Source: Acidobacteriota bacterium (GTDB lineage: Bacteria > Acidobacteriota > Thermoanaerobaculia > Multivoradales > JBCCEF01). Taken from it: DNA of 64,000 nucleotides. Below are positions 1 through 8,232 of this stretch, in pieces (position 1 is the first letter of the stretch; each line of letters opens with the position of its first letter). A program made the translations under genes and the position numbers. The stretch lies in NCBI GenBank assembly GCA_039030395.1, contig JBCCEF010000004.1, positions 124,001 through 188,000 of the forward strand, in the 5' to 3' direction. A model generated the notes under the pieces. That model did no database searches. It was given only the letters and a program-made list of their open reading frames with translations, and was not told where the DNA came from.

Positions 1-3000
1 TGGGGGTGCGGATCTCGGCGCCGTCGCCGAGGCCGATGGCCATCGGCAGCAAGCCGAGGGCGGTCGTTGCGGTGGTCATCAGAATCGGCCGCAGGCGCGC
101 CTCACCGCCGGCGACGATCGCCTCGTCGCGATCCATGCCGCGGCCGCGCAGGGTGTTGATGTAGTCCACCAGCACGATGGCGTTGTTCACCACGATACCG
201 GCCAGCATGATCATGCCGAGGACCACCACGATGGACAGGCTGATGTTGAGGAGCGCCAGGGCCAGGACGGTGCCGACGAACGCCAGAGGAATGGTGAACA
301 TGATCACCAGCGGTTGGAGAAGCGACTCGAACTGCGCCGCCATGATCACGAACACCAGGAAGATCGACAGCCCCAGGGCCAGGTACAGACTGCCTTTGCT
401 GCGCTGCCACTCCTCGTTCTGGCCGGCGATGAAGTAGGTCATTCCCTCGGGCCAGTCAACTTTCTGGGTCAAGGTTTGGTCGATCGCCTCGACGGCGCCG
501 CCCAACGAGCCGGCGGCGATGTTGGCATTGACCAGCGCCACCCGCCGGCCGTCCACCCGCCGTACCTCGCTCGGGCCTTCGCCCAAGGTGACGTCGGCAA
601 TGGAGGAGAGCGGGATGGGCCGCGCGCCGGTGCCGGGATTGACCACCAGGGCGCGCAGGTCTTCCACCGTCTCGCGATCCTCCTCGCCGAGGCGGACGAG
701 AATCGGTACCCGGCGATCTTGCATGTTGAAGCGCGTCGCCTCGAAACCCTTGACCTGATTGCGCACCAACTCGGCGGTGCCGCGCAGGTTGAGGCCGTAG
801 CGCAGCAGTCGCTCCCGGTCGTAGACGATCTGCACCTCCGGTGCGCCGCTCTTCAAGGTTACGTCGACATCGGCCAGCTCCGGCATTGCGGCCATGGTCG
901 CTCGCACCACTTCGCCTTGTTGTTTGAGGGCGGCGAGGTCATCGCCGTGGACTTCCAGCTCGATCGGCGTCTTGGAGCTGAACAACACCGGCCGCACCAC
1001 CCGGGCGTCCAGATCCGGCACCTGCGCCAGACTCTGGCGGATGCGGCCGATCACCGCTTCCTCCCGGTACCGGACGCTGCCCTCGCCACTGAGCAGTGCG
1101 CCCAACTTCTCGCCGAAGGACATCTCCGGCCGCTCCAACAGCACCTTGAAGCGCGCCGAGTGTTCGCCCTCGTCGGAACGCTGGGAATTCGCCGCGTCGA
1201 AGCCGAAGGTGACGATCAGCGCGTCGATGTCGTCCCGTTCGGCGAGGATCGCCTGCTCGACCGGCTCCAGAATGCGGACGGTCTCCTCGATCGGCGTACC
1301 CACCGGCATGGCCACTTCGAAGGTGAATTCGCCCTGGTGGACCTCCGGCAGCAGCTCGCTGTCGAGTTCGAGGGCGAGAGCGGTGGTCAGTCCCACCAGC
1401 AGCAGCATCGCCACCACCACCGTGCCGGCGCGCCGCAGGGCCCAGCCCAGAACCCGCGGGTAGTGGCGTCGCAGGGTATTGAGGGCACCTTCCGTCAATC
1501 GCAGGGGCAGCGCGAAGAGAAAGCCGAAGACGAACTTGGCAGGCACACGCAAGAACCGGAGAGCGGTGAAAAAGACGAAGGCGATGAGCAGGACCAGCTT
1601 GCCGATCGCTTCCAGGACGATCGAGACGACGAACCGAAGGATCAGGTACGGGAACTTGACGATCCAGAGGAGGCCGCCCAGAAGGCTCCAAAACGCCCCT
1701 CGCCGCCCCTCGCCCTGCTTCGAGCGTAGGTCGCGCTTCAGATCCTCCAAGGACCACCACTGCCAGAGTGTTCGGCTTTCGGACTGGGAGGATTGGACCG
1801 CTTCCGTGCTCACGTTCCAGCGCCGGCTGGCGAGCATCGGAATGAGGAACACCGCCACCGCTAGGGAAGCCAGGAGCGAGATCACCACCGCCATGCCGAG
1901 GTCACCGAAGGCCTCGCCGGCGATGCCTTCCACGAACACCATCGGAAAGAAGACGGCGATGGAGGTCAAGGTGGAGGCGATCACCGCGCCGCGCACCTCG
2001 CCGGTGCCGCGAATCGCCGCGCCGTTCACCGAGTCGCCCTCTTCGCGGCAGCGGAAGATGGATTCGAGCACTACGATGGAGGAGTCCACCAACATGCCGA
2101 TACCCAGGGCCAGGCCGCCCAGGGACATGATGTTGAGCGAGATCCCCAGCAGGTTCATCGGCGCGAAGGTGATCAGCAGCGACGTCGGAATGGACACCGC
2201 CACGATCGTCGTGGTCTTCAGGTTGCGCAAGAAGAGAAACAGCACCAGCACCGCCAGCAGGCCGCCGAGGATCGCCGTGTTGCGCACCTCGTTGATGCTG
2301 CTCTCGATGAACAGCGAACGGTCCGCTACCACTTTGAGGCGGGCGCCCTCGTTGTCGAAGATCGCTTGCGCCAGGCCACCGCTCTGCCGGCCCTGAGGGC
2401 CGCCCCCACGGCCGCCTTCCCGGTTGCCGCCGCCGACCGCGGCGGCCTCTTCGTCGATCTCGCCGAGGCGTTCGGTCACCCGCTTGGCGAGGGCGACGAT
2501 ATTGGCGTCGGCTTCCTTGAAGATGTCGATCTGGACGCTCTCGTCGCCGTCCGTGCGGGTCAGGATCTCGCGCTCCCGGTGAGACCACTCGACCCGGCCG
2601 ATGTCCTTGACGCGAACGTCTCGTCCTTCGAGGCGGGCGATCACCGTATCGCCGATCTGGCCGGTGTCTTGGTACTCGTTGAGGGTGCGGACCATGTACT
2701 CGGTGCGCCCTTCCTTGATGGTGCCGCCGGCGACGTTGATGTTCTCTTGCCGCAGGCGGTCGATCACCGTTTGGATCGAGATGCCGGTGCGGGCCAGCTT
2801 GTCTTCGTCCACCAGCACGTGGATCTCTTCTTCGAGGCCACCGCGAATGCGCACCGCCGCCACGCCGGTGATCGGCTCGAGGGAGCGTTTGATCTGGAGA
2901 TCCGCCAGCCGCCGCAGCCGCCGCAGGCCCTCCTCGCCTTCGAAGCGGTCGCCCCGGCCGGAGAGGGAGAGTTCCATCACCGGGTCGAGGGAGGGGTCGT

Positions 3001-3412
3001 AGTGGAGGATCAGCGGGCGTTCCGTCTCATCCGGCAGAAACACCAAGTCGAGCCGTTCGAGGGCGTCCTGGGTGGCATCCGAGATCTCCGTGTCCCAGGA
3101 AAACTCCATCACCACGTCGCTCACCCCGGCGCGACTGATCGAGGAGATGCGCTCCAGGCCGCCGATCACCCCGAGGGCTTCCTCGATCGGCCGGCTGATG
3201 TCGTTCTCCACCTCTTCCGGCGCCGCTCCCGGATACTCCGTGCGCACCGTCAGGGTGGGGTAGGAGAGTTCCGGCATCAGGGTGACCGGCAGGCGGCCGT
3301 AGGAAAAGAAGCCGAAGACCGTCACCGCGATGAACACCACCAACACCGCCACCGGCCGACTGGTGGTGAAGTTCGACAGAGCCCCGTCCTTGGAGGAGCC
3401 CGGCCCGGTCAT
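1..3412 (-). CDS. RND efflux permease, C-terminus cut by window edge
   Basis: Inner-membrane RND (AcrB/MdtB-like) proton-driven pump, about 1137 codons visible, running leftward off the window. Translation from the ATG at 3412 begins MTGPGSSKDGALSNF and continues into the usual first transmembrane segment and porter domain (RLPVTLMPELSYPTLTV). The TM4 region reads GIGMLVDSSIVVLES, with a single Asp. Two departures from the family norm are visible: a glycine-rich linker in the first periplasmic half (about 2380-2450), and a long hydrophobic insert between the two halves (about 1440-1720) that could add membrane segments. The ATG overlaps the adaptor stop by four bases (ATGA), so the two are translationally coupled. 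Substrate cannot be read from sequence. The remaining C-terminal part lies outside the window. Confidence 0.93.
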   Translation of the reverse strand, partial: MTGPGSSKDGALSNFTTSRPVAVLVVFIAVTVFGFFSYGRLPVTLMPELSYPTLTVRTEYPGAAPEEVENDISRPIEEALGVIGGLERISSISRAGVSDVVMEFSWDTEISDATQDALERLDLVFLPDETERPLILHYDPSLDPVMELSLSGRGDRFEGEEGLRRLRRLADLQIKRSLEPITGVAAVRIRGGLEEEIHVLVDEDKLARTGISIQTVIDRLRQENINVAGGTIKEGRTEYMVRTLNEYQDTGQIGDTVIARLEGRDVRVKDIGRVEWSHREREILTRTDGDESVQIDIFKEADANIVALAKRVTERLGEIDEEAAAVGGGNREGGRGGGPQGRQSGGLAQAIFDNEGARLKVVADRSLFIESSINEVRNTAILGGLLAVLVLFLFLRNLKTTTIVAVSIPTSLLITFAPMNLLGISLNIMSLGGLALGIGMLVDSSIVVLESIFRCREEGDSVNGAAIRGTGEVRGAVIASTLTSIAVFFPMVFVEGIAGEAFGDLGMAVVISLLASLAVAVFLIPMLASRRWNVSTEAVQSSQSESRTLWQWWSLEDLKRDLRSKQGEGRRGAFWSLLGGLLWIVKFPYLILRFVVSIVLEAIGKLVLLIAFVFFTALRFLRVPAKFVFGFLFALPLRLTEGALNTLRRHYPRVLGWALRRAGTVVVAMLLLVGLTTALALELDSELLPEVHQGEFTFEVAMPVGTPIEETVRILEPVEQAILAERDDIDALIVTFGFDAANSQRSDEGEHSARFKVLLERPEMSFGEKLGALLSGEGSVRYREEAVIGRIRQSLAQVPDLDARVVRPVLFSSKTPIELEVHGDDLAALKQQGEVVRATMAAMPELADVDVTLKSGAPEVQIVYDRERLLRYGLNLRGTAELVRNQVKGFEATRFNMQDRRVPILVRLGEEDRETVEDLRALVVNPGTGARPIPLSSIADVTLGEGPSEVRRVDGRRVALVNANIAAGSLGGAVEAIDQTLTQKVDWPEGMTYFIAGQNEEWQRSKGSLYLALGLSIFLVFVIMAAQFESLLQPLVIMFTIPLAFVGTVLALALLNISLSIVVVLGMIMLAGIVVNNAIVLVDYINTLRGRGMDRDEAIVAGGEARLRPILMTTATTALGLLPMAIGLGDGAEIRTP

Positions 3413-4557
3413 CTCGCCTCCAGGCCGTCGGCGTCCGCCCGCTGATCCGCACCTGGCGAGGCCACGGTGCGCACCTCGATGCCGTCCTTGAGGCCCGCCT
3501 GACCGGCGATCACCACCTGGTCACCGACCGAGAAGCCGCCCTCCGGCTCGATGAAGTTTTTGTCTTCGAGACCGGCGCGCAGCAGGATCCGCTCGACCGT
3601 GTCGTCGCCCTTCAGGCGGTAGACGAAGATCTGATCCTCGTCGTAAACCAGCGCCCGCTTGGGCAGGAGTAGGGCGTCTTCGCGCACCGCCGTCACCAAC
3701 TCCACGTCCACGTACATGCCCGGCCGCAGGGCGCTCGCCGGCGGGGTGGAGACGGTGACCTTGACGGTGCCGCTCTGCGGATCCACCACCGGCGCCAGGC
3801 GCTCGACCTCGCCGGCCAGCCGCTCGTCGCCCAGGGCCGGTGCGGCGATGCGCGCCGGCTGGCCTACGGACACCCGGGTCAATTCCTTCTCCGGTACGAA
3901 GACCCGCGCCACAATGGAGTTGAAGTCCACCATCTCAAACAGCGGCTGGTTCATGGTCACAAAGTCGCCGAGGCTCACCATGCGGCTGGTGACGGTGCCC
4001 GAGATCGGCGCCCGCACCTCCGTGTAGGAGAGCTGCCGTTGGGCCTCTTCCAGTTCGAGCTGGAGCTGCTCCAGTTCGTAGGTCGCGTCGTTGAAAGCCT
4101 GTTCGGAGATCAACTCCTGGCCGAACAGGCGCTTCTGGCGATCGTACTCCCGCGCCGCCTTGTCGAGCTGGCTCTGGACTTTGGCCAGGCGAGTGCGCTG
4201 CTCGTCGTCCTGCAGCCGCAGGAGAATCTGTCCTTTGCGCACCCGGTTGCCCTCTTCCACCCGCAGTTGCTGCACCCGGCGGGACGCTTCGGCGAACACC
4301 GTCACCGCTTCTTCAGCTTCCAGATTGGTCGAGTAGCGGAGGGTTTCTTCGATCGAACCGGTCGCCAGTTCGACCACCTCGACGGGAACCGCTTCGGGCT
4401 CTTCTTCGTCCTCTTCAGCCTTCTTCTTGTTGTTCTCCGCATCGGTTTTTTCCGTGCTCGCTTCGGCGGCGTCCGTGGCGCCACCGGCGCAGCCCACCTG
4501 GAGTCCGACCAAGGTGACGAGGCAAAGGGCGACGAGCAGTGTTCTGAGTATGGTCAT
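3409..4557 (-). CDS. RND periplasmic adaptor (membrane fusion) lipoprotein
   Basis: A 382-residue HlyD/AcrA-type adaptor that would bridge the RND permease to an outer-membrane channel. The N-terminus carries a lipoprotein signal (LVGLQVGC, lipobox cysteine near residue 23), followed by a highly acidic/lysine linker (EKTDAENNKKKAEEDEEEPE). The core shows the lipoyl-like half motif (EASRRVQQLRVEEGNRVRKG), an alpha-hairpin around residues 115-175, and the second lipoyl half (TEVRAPISGTVTSRMVSLGD). A beta-barrel and membrane-proximal domain follow. It overlaps the downstream permease by four bases. No outer-membrane factor is encoded in this pair; the NodT-type channel of the divergent operon at 5522 could serve it, which is inference. 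Confidence 0.93.
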   Translation of the reverse strand: MTILRTLLVALCLVTLVGLQVGCAGGATDAAEASTEKTDAENNKKKAEEDEEEPEAVPVEVVELATGSIEETLRYSTNLEAEEAVTVFAEASRRVQQLRVEEGNRVRKGQILLRLQDDEQRTRLAKVQSQLDKAAREYDRQKRLFGQELISEQAFNDATYELEQLQLELEEAQRQLSYTEVRAPISGTVTSRMVSLGDFVTMNQPLFEMVDFNSIVARVFVPEKELTRVSVGQPARIAAPALGDERLAGEVERLAPVVDPQSGTVKVTVSTPPASALRPGMYVDVELVTAVREDALLLPKRALVYDEDQIFVYRLKGDDTVERILLRAGLEDKNFIEPEGGFSVGDQVVIAGQAGLKDGIEVRTVASPGADQRADADGLEAR

Positions 4558-4770
4558 GACGATCAGTCTCCCCCATGCGAGCCGGCTGTGGGCCCGAGCT
4601 CATCTTCTTTGTAGATCGAAAAGCGACTCTTGCTTCCGCTGTTCAGTACTACGCCGCGGCTCTGGGCTTTGTTTCCGGCCTTGGTTTTCGGCCGGTCTTT
4701 TCGGGATGCCGAAGTGCTGCTTCGAGGGCCGCGCAAGGCGTTTGCGGCTCCGGCGGATTCAGCCTATGGG

Positions 4771-4799
4771 TTGACAGCCGGAGTTCGAGAATCTACCAT
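4771..4799 (+). promoter_or_regulatory. sigma70-type promoter of the tetR-RND operon
   Basis: Perfect -35 TTGACA (4771-4776), 17-base spacer and -10 TACCAT (4794-4799). Transcription would start near 4806, inside the adjacent palindrome, which is the expected arrangement for steric repression. Confidence 0.75.
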
Positions 4800-4827
4800 T
4801 CAAACGTATGTTTGAAACGTTTGTTTG
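4800..4827. promoter_or_regulatory. putative TetR operator, overlapping palindromes
   Basis: TCAAAC-GTAT-GTTTGA (4800-4815) has perfect six-base arms. It runs directly into AAACGTTT (4815-4822) and another GTTTG half-site (4823-4827). The array sits at the predicted transcription start and 20 bases before the tetR start, so autoregulation by that TetR is the simplest reading. Confidence 0.65.
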
Positions 4828-4847
4828 AGAGTTCTGACAAGAATCCG

Positions 4848-5525
4848 ATGCCGCCCATGCCCGACGCTCCCACCACCAAGGAACTGCTGCTCGATGTCGC
4901 CGAGCGGCTGTTTGCAGAGCACGGCATCGCCCGTTCGTCGTTGCGCGCCATCACCCAGGCGGCGGACGCGAACCTGGCTTCCGTCCACTACCACTTCGGC
5001 TCCAAGGCTTCGTTGGTGCGGGCGGTGTTCGCCCGGCGCATCGGACCCCTCAATCAGGAACGTCTCGAGCGACTCGATGCCTTGGAAGGGAACGGCTCGC
5101 CGACGGCGCGGCAGATCATCGAGGCCTTCTTCGCACCGGTCGCGCGGATGATGGCCGATCCCGGGGAGAACCCGGAAGCCATCGCCCGGTTGGTGGGGCG
5201 GGTGTTCTCGGAGCCCGGCGATGAGGTTCGCAAGATCCTCGTCGCCGAGTTCCAACCGGTGGTGGACCGCTTCGTGGCGGCCTTCACCATGGCCCTGCCG
5301 GAAATTCCTTCGGAGGAGATTTTCTGGCGCTTCCACTTCATGGTCGGATCGATGATCCACACGGTGGCGGCGGGCTCCCTGGCGGAGCACCTGCACGGCG
5401 GCGACGGCGGCACCGAGGCGCTGTTCCAGCGCTTGGTGACCTTCGCCGAAGCGGGCATGGCGAATCCCGTTGTCGAAGAGTCGCCGATGACCATCGCCGC
5501 CCGAGAGACCGGAGATTCCAAATGA
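4848..5525 (+). CDS. TetR/AcrR-family repressor of the RND operon
   Basis: A 225-residue TetR regulator. The N-terminal helix-turn-helix is typical (TKELLLDVAERLFAEHGI ... LRAITQAADANLASVHYHF-GSKASLV); the C-terminal ligand domain is divergent, as usual. The reading frame is open upstream to 4575, but the upstream part translates to low-complexity sequence and would run through the promoter. I therefore place the start at ATG 4848, with ATG 4857 as an alternative. The stop overlaps the next gene by four bases (ATGA), so the repressor is the first gene of the efflux operon and probably controls it through the operator at 4800-4827. The divergent adaptor gene at 4557 may be co-controlled. Confidence 0.9.
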   Translation: MPPMPDAPTTKELLLDVAERLFAEHGIARSSLRAITQAADANLASVHYHFGSKASLVRAVFARRIGPLNQERLERLDALEGNGSPTARQIIEAFFAPVARMMADPGENPEAIARLVGRVFSEPGDEVRKILVAEFQPVVDRFVAAFTMALPEIPSEEIFWRFHFMVGSMIHTVAAGSLAEHLHGGDGGTEALFQRLVTFAEAGMANPVVEESPMTIAARETGDSK

Positions 5526-7069
5526 GCCGGATCCAGCGAGCCGTTCGTTCTGCGCCCTCGGCGGCGCTCCTGCTGCTGGCGGCGGGCTGCGCGACCGCGC
5601 CGCCGTCCTCGCCGCCGGTGCCCTTCGACGTGCCCGACTCCTACGCCTCCGTCGAGGTGCCATCCTCTTCGCCAGTCACCGCAATCGCTGCCGAATCGGC
5701 CTGGTGGCGGTCCTTCGGCGACCCCACCCTCGAATCCTTGGTGGAGGAGGCGCTGTCCTCGAACCAGGACTTGGTGGCGGCGGCGGCAAGGGTCGATTCT
5801 GCCGTTGCCCGGGCGCGCCTCGCCGGAGCGGCCGCCAAACCGAGCGCCAGCGCCTCCTTCGATGGTTCCCGAGCGCGGCAGAACTTCATCGGCCTGCCGA
5901 TCCCCGGTAGCGACGGCGTGCTGAGCACTACGACCACCACCTTCGGGGCATCGCTCAACGTCTCCTGGGAAATCGATCTGTGGGGGCGGTTACGGGCGAT
6001 GACCGCCGGTGCGCGGTCGCAGGTGGAGGCCTCCCGGGCGGAGCTGGTGGCGGCGCGCGAGTCGATCGCCGCCCAGACCGCCAAGGCCTGGTTCGCGGTG
6101 CTCGACGCCCAGCGCCAGCTCCACCTGGCGGAGAGCGAACTCCAGAACCGCAAAGACAGCTCCGAGCGCATTCGCCGTCGCTACGAACGCGGCCTGCGCT
6201 CCGCCCTCGACTTGCGCTTGGCGATCAGCGCCGAAGCCGGCGACGCGTCGCTGGTGCCCGCCCGGCGCCTGCAGCTGGCGGCGGCGCGTCGCCAGCTCGA
6301 AGTGCTGGTGGGCCGTTACCCGGCAGGCGAGGTGGAGGTGCCGGCGGCCGAGTCGCTGGCCCTGCCGCCGGCGATTCCCGCCGGCCTGCCCTCGGACCTG
6401 CTGCTGCGCCGGCCGGATCTGGTGGCTGCCGAGCAGCGCGTCGCGGTGGCGGGATACGGAGTCGCCGAGGCGCGAGCGTCGCTCTATCCGCGCCTCAGCC
6501 TCACCGGCTCCGCCGGCCGGTCGTCTGACGACCTGTCGGACCTGGTGGACAGCGATTTCTCCATCTGGCGCCTCGCCGGCAATCTGTTGCAGCCGGTCTT
6601 CCAGGGCGGTCGCCTGCGGGCCGGGGTCGAACTCGCCGAGGCGCAGCAGCGTGAAGCGGTGGCGCTGTGGGGGCAGGCCGTGCAGCGGGCCTTCGCGGAA
6701 GTCGAGGCGGCGCTGACCGCGGAGGCGCTGCTCGCCGACCAGATGGCGTCGTCGGAGCGGGCGGCGACGGAAGCCGAAGGAGCCCGCCGGCTAGCGGCCC
6801 AGCGCTACGACGCCGGCCTGGTCGATTACCTGGCGGTACTCGAAACGGAGCGCGCTGCCTTTCAGGCCCGTCGTCAACTGTTGACGGCCCGGCGTCAGCG
6901 CCTCGATGCTCGGGCCGATCTCCACCTCGCTCTAGGTGGAGGCTTCGAGGCCGGCGCCGGCGCGACGGCCGGCGCAGCCGCCGACGGTGCCCCGCAGGAT
7001 TCCTCGATCCTCGATCCGACATCCGAACTACCGACCGCGAGCCCCGCAACGGAGGTCTCCTCGCCATGA
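5522..7069 (+). CDS. NodT/OprM-type outer-membrane efflux lipoprotein
   Basis: A 515-residue outer-membrane channel (TolC superfamily, NodT subfamily). The signal ends in a lipobox (LLLLAAGC). Next comes the typical early motif WWRSFGDPTLESLVEEAL, then two tandem coiled-coil repeats (roughly residues 90-270 and 285-465). The second contains LLLRRPDLVAAEQRV and YPRLSLTGSAG, a family hallmark. The extra 30-40 residue C-terminal tail is rich in Ala, Gly and Ser. It overlaps tetR upstream and the adaptor downstream by four bases each. It completes the tripartite pump encoded by the next two genes and may also serve the divergent pair at 1-4557. Confidence 0.95.
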   Translation: MSRIQRAVRSAPSAALLLLAAGCATAPPSSPPVPFDVPDSYASVEVPSSSPVTAIAAESAWWRSFGDPTLESLVEEALSSNQDLVAAAARVDSAVARARLAGAAAKPSASASFDGSRARQNFIGLPIPGSDGVLSTTTTTFGASLNVSWEIDLWGRLRAMTAGARSQVEASRAELVAARESIAAQTAKAWFAVLDAQRQLHLAESELQNRKDSSERIRRRYERGLRSALDLRLAISAEAGDASLVPARRLQLAAARRQLEVLVGRYPAGEVEVPAAESLALPPAIPAGLPSDLLLRRPDLVAAEQRVAVAGYGVAEARASLYPRLSLTGSAGRSSDDLSDLVDSDFSIWRLAGNLLQPVFQGGRLRAGVELAEAQQREAVALWGQAVQRAFAEVEAALTAEALLADQMASSERAATEAEGARRLAAQRYDAGLVDYLAVLETERAAFQARRQLLTARRQRLDARADLHLALGGGFEAGAGATAGAAADGAPQDSSILDPTSELPTASPATEVSSP

Positions 7070-8232
7070 AGCAACCCGTCCGTATTCTCCTCCCGTTCCT
7101 CGTCCTCGCCGGTGGCGTCTTGGCCGCGGTGCTCATCGCCCGGGCCAAGCCCGAGGTGGAAAAGGTGTCGTCCACCTCGCCGCCGCCGCTGGTCGAGACG
7201 GTTTCGGCCGAGCGCACCGCCGCACGGCTGGACGTCACCAGCCAGGGCACCGTGATGCCCCACACCGAGACCACCCTGGTGGCGCAGGTCGCCGGCCGCG
7301 TCGAGTGGGTGTCCCCGTCCTTCGCGGAGGGCGGCTTCTTCGGCCGGGGAGATCTGCTGCTGCGCCTCGAACGGGCGGACTACGAGCTGGCCCTTTCTCA
7401 GGCCGAGGCGATGGTCGCCCAGGCCGCCTCGCGCCTCGAACTCGCCACCGCCGAGGCGGAGGTAGCGCGGGAGGAGTGGCGGGAACTGGGCAACGGCGAG
7501 GCCAACGCCCTGGTGCTCCGCAAGCCGCAGCTCGCCGAGGCGCGCGCCGCCCTGGCGGCGGCGGAGGCGAATCTGGAAAAGGCGCAGCTCGATCTGCGCC
7601 GGACCCGCATCACCGCGCCCTTCACCGGCCGGGTGGCCGGTCGGCAGGTGGATCTCGGGCAGTTCGTGGCTCCCGGCACGCCGCTGGCGGCGATCTTCGG
7701 TACCGAGGTGGCGGAGGTTCGCCTGCCGGTGTCGCAGAGCGACCTGGAGTTTCTCGACATCTCCCTCGGCGCGGCGACCGGCGACGACGGCCCGGCGGTG
7801 CGGCTCAAGGCGAATCTAGCCGGCGAGGCCGCCGAGTGGCCGGCGCGGGTGGTGCGCACCGGCGGCGCCATCGACGCTCGCACTCGCATGATCGACCTCA
7901 TCGCCCAGGTCGACGACCCCTTCCGGCGGCGCGCCGGTGGGGAAGGCGATCCGGCCTTGCCGATGGGCCTGTTCGTCGGCGCGGAGATCGCCGGCCGGGC
8001 GGCCGACGGGGTGTTCCTGCTGCCCCGGGCGGCGCTGCGTGAGGGGGAGCGGATGATGGTGGTGGAGGGCGGTGACACGCTGGCCTTTCGGCAGGTGGAG
8101 GTGGCCCGAACGCAGGGCGAAACGGTGATCGTCGAAAGCGGGCTCGAGGACGGCGATGCGGTGGTGGTCTCACCGCTGGTGACCGCCGTCGACGGCATGA
8201 AGGTGCGGATCGAAGGCGAGGCATCGTCGTGA
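7066..8232 (+). CDS. RND periplasmic adaptor subunit
   Basis: A 388-residue membrane fusion protein. The frame is open further upstream, but the credible start is ATG 7066, which overlaps the OMF stop by four bases and opens a membrane anchor (PVRILLPFLVLAGGVLAAVLIA). The lipoyl half-motifs are visible (TTLVAQVAGRVEWVSPSFAEGG near residue 70; RRTRITAPFTGRVAGRQVDLG near 185). They flank an alanine/glutamate-rich helical hairpin. Unlike the other two adaptors in the window there is no lipobox, so it is probably anchored by the N-terminal helix. It is coupled to the permease by a GTGA overlap. Confidence 0.93.
   Translation: MKQPVRILLPFLVLAGGVLAAVLIARAKPEVEKVSSTSPPPLVETVSAERTAARLDVTSQGTVMPHTETTLVAQVAGRVEWVSPSFAEGGFFGRGDLLLRLERADYELALSQAEAMVAQAASRLELATAEAEVAREEWRELGNGEANALVLRKPQLAEARAALAAAEANLEKAQLDLRRTRITAPFTGRVAGRQVDLGQFVAPGTPLAAIFGTEVAEVRLPVSQSDLEFLDISLGAATGDDGPAVRLKANLAGEAAEWPARVVRTGGAIDARTRMIDLIAQVDDPFRRRAGGEGDPALPMGLFVGAEIAGRAADGVFLLPRAALREGERMMVVEGGDTLAFRQVEVARTQGETVIVESGLEDGDAVVVSPLVTAVDGMKVRIEGEASS

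Noticed and set aside
314-1729. Long plus-strand open frame opposite the first RND gene
   Set aside because: It is antisense to a well-conserved RND permease; the His/Arg/Glu-rich translation is the usual shadow of high-GC coding DNA.
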